Part shown: positions 1 through 8,373 of the stretch, one piece after another | Position numbering within the stretch: the first letter of the stretch is position 1 | Layout: every line of letters begins with the position of its first letter | Origin: Bacteroidales bacterium | Lineage (GTDB): Bacteria > Bacteroidota > Bacteroidia > Bacteroidales > UBA10428 | Reading direction: 5' to 3' | Assembly (NCBI GenBank): GCA_016929525.1 | Contig: JAFGIP010000024.1 | Location: forward strand, 21,748 to 85,747 | Length of the DNA stretch: 64,000 nt | Notes under the pieces: generated by a model | What the model saw: only the letters and a program-made list of their open reading frames with translations | Told to the model about the DNA's origin: nothing | Databases searched by the model: none | Made by a program: the position numbers and the translations under genes

Positions 1-1913
1 CGCTGAAACAGGAAATAAGTGAAGAAGACGTACAAAAGCAAATAAAGGATACTTTGGCCAGACTTACCAAGAGTAAATCGAAAGGTGCAAAATACAGAAG
101 AGAAAAACGCGATGCCGTAAGTCAACGCCTCGAAGAAGAAACGTTAAGAAAAGAAGAAGCAAAGAATATTATTAAAGTTACTGAGTTTGTATCGGTAAAC
201 GAACTGGCTGCAATGATGAATGTGCCAACAAACGAGGTGATAGCAACATGTATGAGCCTTGGTTTATTTGTTTCAATAAATCAGCGTCTCGATGCCGAAA
301 CAATGTCACTTGTTGCTGAAGAGTTTGGTTACAAAGTCGAGTTTATTAGCGTGGAAGTGCAGGAATCAATTCACGAAGAAGTCGACCAAGATGAAGATCT
401 TAAGTCACGGCCACCTATTGTTACTGTTATGGGGCATGTTGATCATGGTAAAACAAAACTTCTCGATTATATCCGTCATGCAAATGTAATTGAAGGAGAA
501 GCTGGTGGAATAACACAACACATAGGAGCTTATGTTGTTAAACTCGACGATGGACGGAGTATAACTTTTCTGGATACACCCGGACATGAAGCATTTACTG
601 CCATGCGTGCAAGGGGAGCCCAGGTTACCGATGTGGTTATTATTGTTGTTGCTGCTGATGACGGAGTTAAACCGCAAACTGTTGAAGCAATTAACCATGC
701 TCAGGCTGCAGGCGTTCCAATGGTATTCGCCATAAATAAAATTGATAAACCTACGGCAAATCCTGAAAAAGTTAAAGAGGAACTGGCAAATATGAATATT
801 CTTGTTGAAGACTGGGGTGGAAAATATCAGTCTCAGGAAATATCTGCCAAGAACGGAATCAATATAGAAGAATTGTTGGAAAAAGTACTTCTTGAAGCTG
901 AAATTCTCGACCTGAAAGCTAATCCTGATAAAAATTCCATTGGTACTGTTGTAGAATCTTCATTGGACAAAGGAAGAGGTTATACCACTACAATACTTGT
1001 TGAGGCAGGAACTCTTAAAATTGGTGATGTTTTGCTGGCAGGATCTCATGTAGGAAGGGTGAAAGCTATGTACAACGAGCGGGGAAAAGCAGTTAAAGAA
1101 GCCGGTCCTGCTACACCGGTATTGATTCTTGGATTGAACGGAGCACCACAGGCAGGTGATAAATTCAATGTAATGGATAGCGAAAGAGAAGCAAAAGAAA
1201 TAGCAAATAAACGTGAACAATTACAACGTGAGCAGGGCATGCGCACACAGAAGCATATAACACTTGATGAAATAGGCCGTAGAATAGCCATAGGGAATTT
1301 CCAGGAACTGAATATAATCGTTAAAGGCGACGTTGATGGTTCGATTGAAGCATTATCAGACTCATTAATTAAGTTGTCAACAGAAGAAATACAGGTTAAC
1401 ATTATTGGGAAAGCTGTAGGGCAGATATCAGAAGCAGATGTATATCTCGCCGCGGCATCGAACGCAATTATCGTAGGATTTCAGGTAAGACCTTCTTTAA
1501 GTGCAAGAAAGCTTGCCGAAAAGGAAGAAATAGATATTAGGATATATTCAGTTATATACGATGCTATAGAAGAAATCAAATCTGCAATGGAAGGAATGTT
1601 ATCTCCCGAAATAAGAGAGGAAATAAAAGCAACTCTTGAGATTCTTGAAGTATTTAAAATTACAAAGGTTGGAACAGTGGCAGGCTGCATGGTTAGAGAA
1701 GGGAAAATCCGCCGCGATTCCAAGGTTAGGGTTATCCGTGACGGGATTGTAATTTATACCGGTGAGTTAGGTTCACTAAAACGCTTTAAAGATGATGCAA
1801 AAGAAGTTGTTTCTGGTCTAGAATGTGGTTTGAACATTGAGAACTTCAACGATATTAAAGTAGGTGATTTTCTTGAAGCATTCGAAGAAATAGAAATTAA
1901 GAAAACTCTTTAA
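1..1913 (+). CDS. infB: Translation initiation factor IF-2 (5' end outside the window)
   Basis: IF-2 is the GTPase that brings initiator tRNA to the 30S subunit and promotes subunit joining. The reading frame is open from base 3 of the window, so the N-terminal part of the gene lies upstream; the TTG at 54 is internal, because the residues before it ([17 protein letters not shown]) continue the protein. Visible are an IF2_N-like segment ([17 protein letters not shown]), the G domain with [16 protein letters not shown] and NKIDKP, and the C-terminal domains to a normal end. About 637 residues are present; Bacteroidota IF-2 proteins are usually 900-1,000 aa. Confidence 0.97.
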   Translation, partial: LKQEISEEDVQKQIKDTLARLTKSKSKGAKYRREKRDAVSQRLEEETLRKEEAKNIIKVTEFVSVNELAAMMNVPTNEVIATCMSLGLFVSINQRLDAETMSLVAEEFGYKVEFISVEVQESIHEEVDQDEDLKSRPPIVTVMGHVDHGKTKLLDYIRHANVIEGEAGGITQHIGAYVVKLDDGRSITFLDTPGHEAFTAMRARGAQVTDVVIIVVAADDGVKPQTVEAINHAQAAGVPMVFAINKIDKPTANPEKVKEELANMNILVEDWGGKYQSQEISAKNGINIEELLEKVLLEAEILDLKANPDKNSIGTVVESSLDKGRGYTTTILVEAGTLKIGDVLLAGSHVGRVKAMYNERGKAVKEAGPATPVLILGLNGAPQAGDKFNVMDSEREAKEIANKREQLQREQGMRTQKHITLDEIGRRIAIGNFQELNIIVKGDVDGSIEALSDSLIKLSTEEIQVNIIGKAVGQISEADVYLAAASNAIIVGFQVRPSLSARKLAEKEEIDIRIYSVIYDAIEEIKSAMEGMLSPEIREEIKATLEILEVFKITKVGTVAGCMVREGKIRRDSKVRVIRDGIVIYTGELGSLKRFKDDAKEVVSGLECGLNIENFNDIKVGDFLEAFEEIEIKKTL

Positions 1914-1933
1914 ATTTATATACCATTTATATT

Positions 1934-2078
1934 AGAGGGTGTCTAAAAAATCCTTAATTCGTCATTGCGAACGATCCCGATTTTTATCCGGAGTGGAAAT
2001 CTTATCATATTAATTTTTAAATTACCGCATCTTTCCTCCTCGCAATGACGGTATCTTTAAGCTTTTTAGACACCCTCT
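1934..2078. repeat. MITE-like inverted-repeat element between infB and queG
   Basis: The outer arms at 1934-1950 and 2062-2078 match at 16 of 17 bases (AGAGGGTGTCTAAAAA and its complement). Inside them a second, perfect 11-bp pair, CGTCATTGCGA at 1960-1970 and its complement at 2040-2050, forms another stem. The element is 145 bp, has no open reading frame and fills almost the whole gap between infB and queG. The inner motif resembles the GTCATTGCGA palindromic repeats scattered in many bacterial genomes. The right arm ends 11 bp before the queG start, so it may affect queG expression or end infB transcription; that is inference. Confidence 0.75.
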
Positions 2079-2088
2079 TTGTTGTACG

Positions 2089-3033
2089 ATGGAACCTTTA
2101 AAAAGGAAAATATCTCGGATTATTAAAAATAAAGCACTTGAACTGGGCTTTTCAGATTGTGGTTTTGCTCCTGCTGTAAGACTCAATGCAGATGCCGAAA
2201 GACTCAGGAAATGGCTTGATGAAGGTTTGCACGCCGGTATGGGCTACATGGAAAATCATTTTGAAGAACGAGTCGACCCTGAAAAATTACTTTCGGGAAC
2301 CAAATCGGTAATAATAGTATTAATGAATTACTTTACAGAAGAAGAAATTTTCTCTGAAAACGACAATTTTATAATATCCAAATATGCCTATGGTAACGAT
2401 TATCATTTTGTGCTAAAAGAAAAGCTTAATATGCTTTTTACTTTCATAAAGTCAAATGTATCTTCTCTTGAAGGGCGCATATTTGTTGATTCGGCACCGG
2501 TTTTAGAAAGATCATTGGCAGCATTGGCGGGTCTTGGCTGGATAGGTAAAAATACAAACCTGATCTCACCAAAATATGGATCGTTTATTTTTCTGGGAGA
2601 AATTCTTGTTAATATCGAGCTTGATTACGGAACACAATTACCTGATTACTGTGGTGGATGTACAAAATGTATTCAGGCTTGTCCGACTGGAGCAATAGTA
2701 GATTCACGGAAAATAGACAGTAACAAATGTATCTCTTACCTTACAATTGAAAATAAAGGTGATATTAGCAATGAATTCACGGGTAAACTGAAAAACAGGA
2801 TATTTGGCTGTGATATTTGCCAGGATGTCTGTCCTTGGAATCGAAAATCAGAAATTAACACTGTAGATAATTTTCAACCAAAACCTGACCTGGTTGGTAT
2901 GACTAAATCTGACTGGCAGAAACTTACTAAAGAAAAGTTTCTGACACTTTTTAAAAACTCTGCAGTAAAAAGGGCTGGTTACAAAGGTTTAAAGAGAAAT
3001 GTTGACTTCGTTTCACAAAATCAGGCCGGATAG
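2089..3033 (+). CDS. queG: Epoxyqueuosine reductase QueG
   Basis: QueG carries out the last step of queuosine synthesis, the cobalamin- and iron-sulfur-dependent reduction of epoxyqueuosine to queuosine in tRNA. At 314 aa it is slightly short for the family (about 310-380). Near residues 185-250 it has the two 4Fe-4S clusters expected: CGGCTKCIQACPTGA plus the later Cys of DSNKC, and GCDICQDVCPWN. The N-terminal half has the usual DSAPVLER and GLGWIGKN motifs. The ATG lies 11 bp after the inverted-repeat element; no neighbouring gene belongs to the queuosine pathway. Confidence 0.95.
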   Translation: MEPLKRKISRIIKNKALELGFSDCGFAPAVRLNADAERLRKWLDEGLHAGMGYMENHFEERVDPEKLLSGTKSVIIVLMNYFTEEEIFSENDNFIISKYAYGNDYHFVLKEKLNMLFTFIKSNVSSLEGRIFVDSAPVLERSLAALAGLGWIGKNTNLISPKYGSFIFLGEILVNIELDYGTQLPDYCGGCTKCIQACPTGAIVDSRKIDSNKCISYLTIENKGDISNEFTGKLKNRIFGCDICQDVCPWNRKSEINTVDNFQPKPDLVGMTKSDWQKLTKEKFLTLFKNSAVKRAGYKGLKRNVDFVSQNQAG

Positions 3034-3052
3034 ATATATGTTTTTAGCAATA

Positions 3053-3457
3053 TTATATTTCTAAAATACTGACAATAATTGATCTGGTATTTCTGGGTCC
3101 GTCAAATTCGCAAAAAAAAATATTTTGCCATGTTGAAAGCCCCATTTTACCGCCAACGATTGGTATACTTTCACTGGGTCCGATCAATCCCGCTTTTAGG
3201 TGTGCATCGCCGTTATTATCCTGTGCATCATGTTGCCATACACCTTGTGGGATAAGCTTTTTTAATAATATAATTACATCGTTCTGAACAGATTCATCCC
3301 AGTTTTCCTGGATCATTATTGCTGCTGTTGCTCCCTGAGCATAAACATTAACCAAACCATTTTTAACTTTACTTTCTGATACAATCTTCTCAACCTGGTT
3401 TGTAATATCATACAGTCCGTTGTGACTGTTTGTTGTAATTTGTATAACTGATTGCAT
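3053..3457 (-). CDS. YjbQ family protein (UPF0047)
   Basis: This 134-aa protein matches the YjbQ/UPF0047 family, compact trimeric proteins with a weak thiamine-phosphate synthase activity reported for some members; the true role is unclear. Family hallmarks visible are the GLVNVYAQGATAAIMIQEN segment, the DNNGDAHLKAGLIGPSES segment with its conserved His, and LSTWQNIFFCEFDGPR near the C-terminus. The length is typical. The gene converges on queG with a 19-bp gap and stands alone on the minus strand. Confidence 0.9.
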   Translation of the reverse strand: MQSVIQITTNSHNGLYDITNQVEKIVSESKVKNGLVNVYAQGATAAIMIQENWDESVQNDVIILLKKLIPQGVWQHDAQDNNGDAHLKAGLIGPSESIPIVGGKMGLSTWQNIFFCEFDGPRNTRSIIVSILEI

Positions 3458-3558
3458 TTTTCTAATTTTGTTTTCTCTTAAATAACAGATAGTTATATAG
3501 TAGATTTATATCCTCACTGAAGTTAAAATTAATAATTCATTATTTCTCAATTACAAAT

Positions 3559-4356
3559 ATGCTGAAGAGTAAGCTGTTGCGCAATAATCCGGAAGTGGAA
3601 AGTTCAGAAAAATTTTTCAACTCGCATGATGGAATCAGATTAAATTCAACAACCTGGTCTCCTGATGTTGAGCCGAATGGGATCATTAGCCTTGTTCATG
3701 ATTTTGGCGAACATATTGGTCGCTATAATAATCTGGCAAACAAATTAGCAACTAAAGGCTTTATTGTAAGAGGATTTGATTTTCGGGGACATGGCAGATC
3801 CGAAGGTAAGAAAAGACAGTGTGGAGGTTTTCATAAGATGATAAGCGACCTTGAATTGTTTTTAATGCTTTGCGATAAAGAATTTGAAGATATACCTCAT
3901 TTTATTTATGCGCAGGGTTTTGGTGCGACCATTGTATTAAACTATGCAGCTAACCATATTTTTATCACATCAGGGATTATAATTACATCACCCTGGTTTG
4001 AGTTGACAAAGAAAAAAAGCTTTTTAGGAATGATGCTTCTTTCATTAATAAGTGTTTTTTTCCCTTCCTTTCAAATGTCTATTAAATTTCGGGCCGAAGA
4101 TATGTCAAGGGATCTTAGAATGGTACATAATTACAGGGTAGATCCTTTAATTCATAAAAAAATAAGTATCAGATTATTATTGGAAACGATAGATGCAGGT
4201 ATTAAAGCATCGATGAGTATTTATAAAATAAATAATCCGCTTTTGGTTATGCATGGTACGGATGACCGCATAACTTCATGTAAGTCTTCCCGAAATTTTG
4301 TCAGAAACTCAGGAAACAAAACATCATATATTGAATGGGAGGGGGGGGTATCATGA
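3559..4356 (+). CDS. Alpha/beta hydrolase (monoacylglycerol-lipase-like), frameshifted and lacking its nucleophile
   Basis: The 265-aa product resembles Hydrolase_4/monoglyceride lipase proteins: the oxyanion region LVHDFGEHIGRY, the FDFRGHGRSEG segment and the acid-containing strand LLVMHGTDDR (Asp235). Two defects are visible. The nucleophile elbow reads AQGFGA, with Gly120 (GGT at 3916) where GHSMGG-type enzymes have Ser. A run of eight G at 4341-4348 shifts the frame and gives an early TGA; with seven G the protein would continue GGYHELHND and end at 4429 as 289 aa, restoring the expected catalytic His265. The gene may be decaying, phase-variable, or the extra G may be a sequencing error; the Ser loss does not depend on that. 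The restored stop would lie 9 bp before the next gene. Confidence 0.8.
   Translation: MLKSKLLRNNPEVESSEKFFNSHDGIRLNSTTWSPDVEPNGIISLVHDFGEHIGRYNNLANKLATKGFIVRGFDFRGHGRSEGKKRQCGGFHKMISDLELFLMLCDKEFEDIPHFIYAQGFGATIVLNYAANHIFITSGIIITSPWFELTKKKSFLGMMLLSLISVFFPSFQMSIKFRAEDMSRDLRMVHNYRVDPLIHKKISIRLLLETIDAGIKASMSIYKINNPLLVMHGTDDRITSCKSSRNFVRNSGNKTSYIEWEGGVS
4341..4348 (+). repeat. G8 homopolymer that breaks the hydrolase frame
   Basis: Eight consecutive G, preceded by GGGA, lie in the 3' part of the hydrolase gene. One G fewer restores a family-typical C-terminus ending at 4429. Such tracts are prone to slipped-strand change and also to base-calling error. Confidence 0.85.
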
Positions 4357-4438
4357 ACTCCATAACGATATTATTGCAGACAGGATAGTGAACACAATAA
4401 CTGAATGGTTGAATGCCAGAATAATTTAATAAAATATT

Positions 4439-5434
4439 ATGTCTGACTTGTTTACTAAAGTAAATATTCCTACACCAGATTTTAATATAAATCATCAATC
4501 AGGAATTTTTTTAACAGGATCCTGTTTTTCCGATAACATAGGGAAAAAACTGGAGCAATTTAAGTTTAATGTCTGTAGGAATCCTTTCGGAGTGGTTTAT
4601 AACCCCGTTTCTATTGCCAACGGAATCACAATGCTTTTACAAAAAGACAAGTTCAGGGGGAAAGACCTTTCTTATTACAATGAACTTTGGTTTAGCTTTG
4701 CACATTATACATTATTTTCTGATGCTGACCCGGACAAATGCCTTGATAAAATAAATATTCGTTTTATTGAAGCAAAGAAAAAACTTAAAAATACAGATAC
4801 TCTTTTTATTACTTTGGGAACTTCTTGGGTTTACACATTCAAATCTTCCGGTCAGGTTGTTGCCAACTGTCATAAACTTCCGTCAAAGGAATTTGAACGA
4901 CATTTCAGCTCTGCAGGTGATACGTATAATACAATGAAAAATTGTTTGTTAAACTTATGGAAGTTAAATCCTGCGATGCAGGTTATTTTTACAGTTAGTC
5001 CGATAAGACACTGGAAAGACGGAGCAATTAACAATCAAAGAAGTAAATCATCGCTGATTACTGCTATTTCGGAGCTGGAATCTGAATTTAAAAGTGTGTA
5101 TTATTTTCCGGTATATGAAATTTTTATGGATGAACTGCGTGATTATCGTTTTTATTCTTCAGATATGCTTCATCCTTCTGAACAGGCGCAGGAAATTGTA
5201 TGGCTACGTTTTTCAGAAACATTTATGAATGATAATACAAAAGAATTGTTAAAAGATATAAATAAAATAAATGCTTCATTGAATCATATACCAAGGCATC
5301 CCGGAACAAAGGCTTACAGAGAATTTTTAAAATTGCAGAAGACTAAAATAACAGAATTATCTCAGTCATATCCGTTTCTTAGTTTCAATGATGACCTTAT
5401 TAAAATTGATAATCTTCTTAAAGGTCTTAATTAA
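4439..5434 (+). CDS. GSCFA domain protein
   Basis: This 331-aa protein belongs to the GSCFA family (named for its motif), found largely in Bacteroidota and Proteobacteria and of unknown substrate. The motif appears as FLTGSCFSDNIG around residues 24-35, followed by NPFGVVYNP. Further on come FITLGTSWVY and, near the C-terminus, SSDMLHPSEQA, which has the DxxH spacing of SGNH hydrolases; Ser28 of GSCF would then be the nucleophile (inference). There is no signal peptide, so it should be cytoplasmic. It follows the damaged hydrolase closely, suggesting the two were co-transcribed. Confidence 0.88.
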   Translation: MSDLFTKVNIPTPDFNINHQSGIFLTGSCFSDNIGKKLEQFKFNVCRNPFGVVYNPVSIANGITMLLQKDKFRGKDLSYYNELWFSFAHYTLFSDADPDKCLDKINIRFIEAKKKLKNTDTLFITLGTSWVYTFKSSGQVVANCHKLPSKEFERHFSSAGDTYNTMKNCLLNLWKLNPAMQVIFTVSPIRHWKDGAINNQRSKSSLITAISELESEFKSVYYFPVYEIFMDELRDYRFYSSDMLHPSEQAQEIVWLRFSETFMNDNTKELLKDINKINASLNHIPRHPGTKAYREFLKLQKTKITELSQSYPFLSFNDDLIKIDNLLKGLN

Positions 5435-5622
5435 CTCCATGTCATATTAGGAAGTTATTAAAAATCACATGAAGGTTGTGTTTTCAGCTTTCACTCAGGA
5501 TGGATTTTTTATATAATTTAGTAAAAGATGATCTTAATCACCTTAATTAGATAATACATGTCACTTTCACTATAGTAAACATATCTGTAAGCATTTGTAA
5601 CTTAAATATAAAATTCGCTCTT

Positions 5623-7839
5623 ATGAAGGAGTATCCTGTTAAATGGTCACAGTTTATATGCACTGTTATAATTTTATTATTATTTCAGATCATATATGCT
5701 TCTGATTCTAATGATATTAAAAGCCAGATAGAACAGTATAAAACACTTTTTAAAAAATATGAATTAGAAGGGAACACTACTGAACTTGCAAAAAGTGCGA
5801 GTAAGCTGGGTTATCTGTACTGGCAGATCGATGCAAAAAAGGAAGCGATTGATTATTTCGATCAGGCAATTCAACTTAATCTTCAAACAGGAAACAAAAA
5901 TGCGCTAAGGGTTATTTACAGCAACCTGGGGCTGATTTATTCGGAGCAGGGAAATTACCAGCAGGCAATAGAATCTTTTAAAAAAAGTCTTGAGATTAAT
6001 CTCGCAAAAGGCAATAAAAACGATGCAGCTTCTGATTATCTGAATATTGCGTTATCATTCCAGGCACTAGGTTATTATGCAGAATCAAACAGCAGAGCTA
6101 AGCAGGCACTTGAAAAGGCACTTGAACTGGATAATCTTACATTAGCAAAGTCATGCTACGGCGCTTTGGCTGAAAATGAGGAAAAACTTGGAAATAATAA
6201 AGCAGCATCCGGGTATTATGAAAAATATACCACTCTGTCAAAGCATTTGCAGAAACAGGAAATGGAAGCCATGGCCAGTAAAACAAAAGAGATTGAAAGA
6301 CAGGTTCAAACCAAAGAAAAACAACTTCGCAGCACACTTGATACTTTGGGTGAAGTGCTGGAGCTTAATCGGGAAATGCAGCTTGAAAATGCATTACTTA
6401 ATAAAGAAAATCAGCTTAAGGAAGCTCAAAAAGCAAGACTTGAAGCGCAACAGGATAAATTAAAGGCAAAGGAAAAAACACGTCGCACACAACTTATTGC
6501 GATGGGGGTTGTGGCTCTTCTGATATTCTGTATTGCCGTTCTTATATTTTGGCAGTTTAGTCAGAAGAAAAAAGCCAATAATTTGCTTAAAGATCAAAAT
6601 GCAGAAATAGAAAGACAAAAGACAGAAATTGAAAAACAGAGGGATTTGGCAAATATTCAAAAGAAAAAAATTACCGATAGCATACAATATGCACGTCGTA
6701 TTCAGACAGCTGTTATCCCTCCTGTAAGTGTTATTGAACAAAAACTCAGTGATTATTTTGTACTTTATAAACCGAAGGATATTGTAAGTGGGGACTTTTA
6801 CTGGTGGAATCTGAAAGATGATGTTTTAATAATAGCAGCTGCAGATTGCACCGGACACGGAGTCCCGGGAGCTTTCATGAGCATGCTTGGAGTGGCATTT
6901 TTAAATGAAATTGTTAATAAGATTGTAGTAAATAAACATATAAGTGCACTAAATGCCGATGAAATCCTGAATCAGTTACGTGAGATGGTTATTACTTCCC
7001 TGCACCAGACAGGGGATACAAACGAGAACAAAGACGGGATGGATATTTCATTATGTATCATTGATTTTGAACATAAAAAACTACAATATGCAGGGGCAAA
7101 TAATCCGTTATATATAATCAGAGATAGTGAAATTATTCAATACTCACCTGATAAGATGCCTGTCAGCTTCCACCAAAACAGGAATAAACCTTTCAGGAAA
7201 CATGAGGTGATTTTAAAACATGATGACAGAATATATTTATTTTCTGATGGCTTTGTTGATCAGTTTGGAGGGGATAAGGGATTGAAATTCCTTTCTAAAA
7301 GGTTTAAAGAAGTATTGGTTAATATCCACAAACAGCCTATGGAGGAACAAAAAAAACTTCTCGAGAAATCACTTACCGACTGGATGGGAGATCGTCCTCA
7401 ACTGGATGATATACTTGTAATCGGACTTAGATTTGGCATACAAAAAATAGAAGAGAAACCTGTTTCCAAGATAAACTGGCAGTCAAAAACAATTTTAATT
7501 GCAGAAGATACAGATGTCAATTATTTTCTTCTGACAGCTGTTTTAAAACAAACCAATGCAAATTTAGTGAGAGTAAAAGACGGACAGGAAGCTATCGATT
7601 TTATTAAAAACAATGAAGTAGATTTAATTCTGATGGATATTAATATGCCGCGAATGAATGGTTATGATGCAACTCGTACAATTAAACAGATAAGGAAAGA
7701 TATACCGATTATTGTTCAGACAGCAATGCATTTTGAGGAAGAAAGCGAGGAAGCGTTTAATGCCGGTGCTGATGAATATATTACAAAACCTATTGATTTA
7801 AAGACTTTTATGAGTAAGATGGAACGTTTTCTTAGTTAA
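5623..7839 (+). CDS. TPR - transmembrane - SpoIIE phosphatase - receiver protein
   Basis: This 738-aa membrane protein is built for signal-controlled protein dephosphorylation. In order: a signal peptide or anchor (residues about 10-25), some three TPR repeats (about 45-200), a coiled coil, a transmembrane helix near 290-310 (LIAMGVVALLIFCIAVLIF), a second coiled coil, a PP2C/SpoIIE phosphatase domain (about 355-605) with SGDFYWW, AAADCTGHGVPGAFMSM and QLDDILVIGL, and a C-terminal receiver domain (about 620-738) with acidic pair Glu628/Asp629, phospho-acceptor Asp672 and Lys722. The SpoIIE core is SiaA-like, and a SiaC homologue follows 121 bp downstream. Phosphorylation of the fused receiver by an unlinked histidine kinase could control the phosphatase; that is inference. 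Confidence 0.9.
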   Translation: MKEYPVKWSQFICTVIILLLFQIIYASDSNDIKSQIEQYKTLFKKYELEGNTTELAKSASKLGYLYWQIDAKKEAIDYFDQAIQLNLQTGNKNALRVIYSNLGLIYSEQGNYQQAIESFKKSLEINLAKGNKNDAASDYLNIALSFQALGYYAESNSRAKQALEKALELDNLTLAKSCYGALAENEEKLGNNKAASGYYEKYTTLSKHLQKQEMEAMASKTKEIERQVQTKEKQLRSTLDTLGEVLELNREMQLENALLNKENQLKEAQKARLEAQQDKLKAKEKTRRTQLIAMGVVALLIFCIAVLIFWQFSQKKKANNLLKDQNAEIERQKTEIEKQRDLANIQKKKITDSIQYARRIQTAVIPPVSVIEQKLSDYFVLYKPKDIVSGDFYWWNLKDDVLIIAAADCTGHGVPGAFMSMLGVAFLNEIVNKIVVNKHISALNADEILNQLREMVITSLHQTGDTNENKDGMDISLCIIDFEHKKLQYAGANNPLYIIRDSEIIQYSPDKMPVSFHQNRNKPFRKHEVILKHDDRIYLFSDGFVDQFGGDKGLKFLSKRFKEVLVNIHKQPMEEQKKLLEKSLTDWMGDRPQLDDILVIGLRFGIQKIEEKPVSKINWQSKTILIAEDTDVNYFLLTAVLKQTNANLVRVKDGQEAIDFIKNNEVDLILMDINMPRMNGYDATRTIKQIRKDIPIIVQTAMHFEEESEEAFNAGADEYITKPIDLKTFMSKMERFLS

Positions 7840-7960
7840 TTGTACCGGAGACCTGATGTATTTTATTTTAATATTTGATTTAATGATTTGTACTTTGTAA
7901 AACTGTTTACTTAAAATTAATTCAGTAAATTGGTGGAATATTCTTTAATACCTTTAATTA

Positions 7961-8341
7961 ATGGAACCTTTATTTTTAGATGCAACGGAAGATTCACCGG
8001 AAATAAATTTTAACAAATCGAAGAAAATCTTCTCGATTACAGGACGTTCTTTGCCAGAAGATGTCATTTCGTTTTATACTCCAGTTTTCTCATGGCTTGA
8101 GCAATATGTTGCCGATCCCGCTGAAGAAACAAACCTGAAAGTGAAAGTAGATTATTTTAATTCCGCTTCACAAAGAGCCCTTAACGAGATATTTATTATA
8201 CTTAACAGAATAGCTATCAAAGGTAAAAAAGTGAAAATAGACTGGTATTATAATGAAGAAGATGAAGAGATGAAAGAAGCCGGGGAAGAGTACGCGGATA
8301 TTACAAAGCTTTCCTTTAATTATATTAGCTATGTTCCTTAG
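7961..8341 (+). CDS. siaC: SiaC family regulatory phosphoprotein (DUF1987)
   Basis: This 126-aa protein matches the DUF1987/SiaC family. In Pseudomonas aeruginosa, SiaC is phosphorylated on Thr68 by SiaB and dephosphorylated by the SpoIIE phosphatase SiaA, controlling biofilm formation. Visible signatures are the N-terminal LDATEDSPEINFN segment, GRSLPEDVISFY, and VDYFNSASQRALNEIF, where Ser68 sits at the place of the phosphorylated Thr. It lies just after the SpoIIE phosphatase, which fits a phosphatase-substrate pair. The SiaB-type kinase is encoded at 57300. The gene symbol is by homology. Confidence 0.88.
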   Translation: MEPLFLDATEDSPEINFNKSKKIFSITGRSLPEDVISFYTPVFSWLEQYVADPAEETNLKVKVDYFNSASQRALNEIFIILNRIAIKGKKVKIDWYYNEEDEEMKEAGEEYADITKLSFNYISYVP

Positions 8342-8373
8342 TTTATATATTGAACCAATAGAAAACAAGTATT

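Noticed and set aside
54..56. TTG as the infB start codon
   Set aside because: The frame is open and clearly coding from base 3; the TTG encodes an internal Leu.
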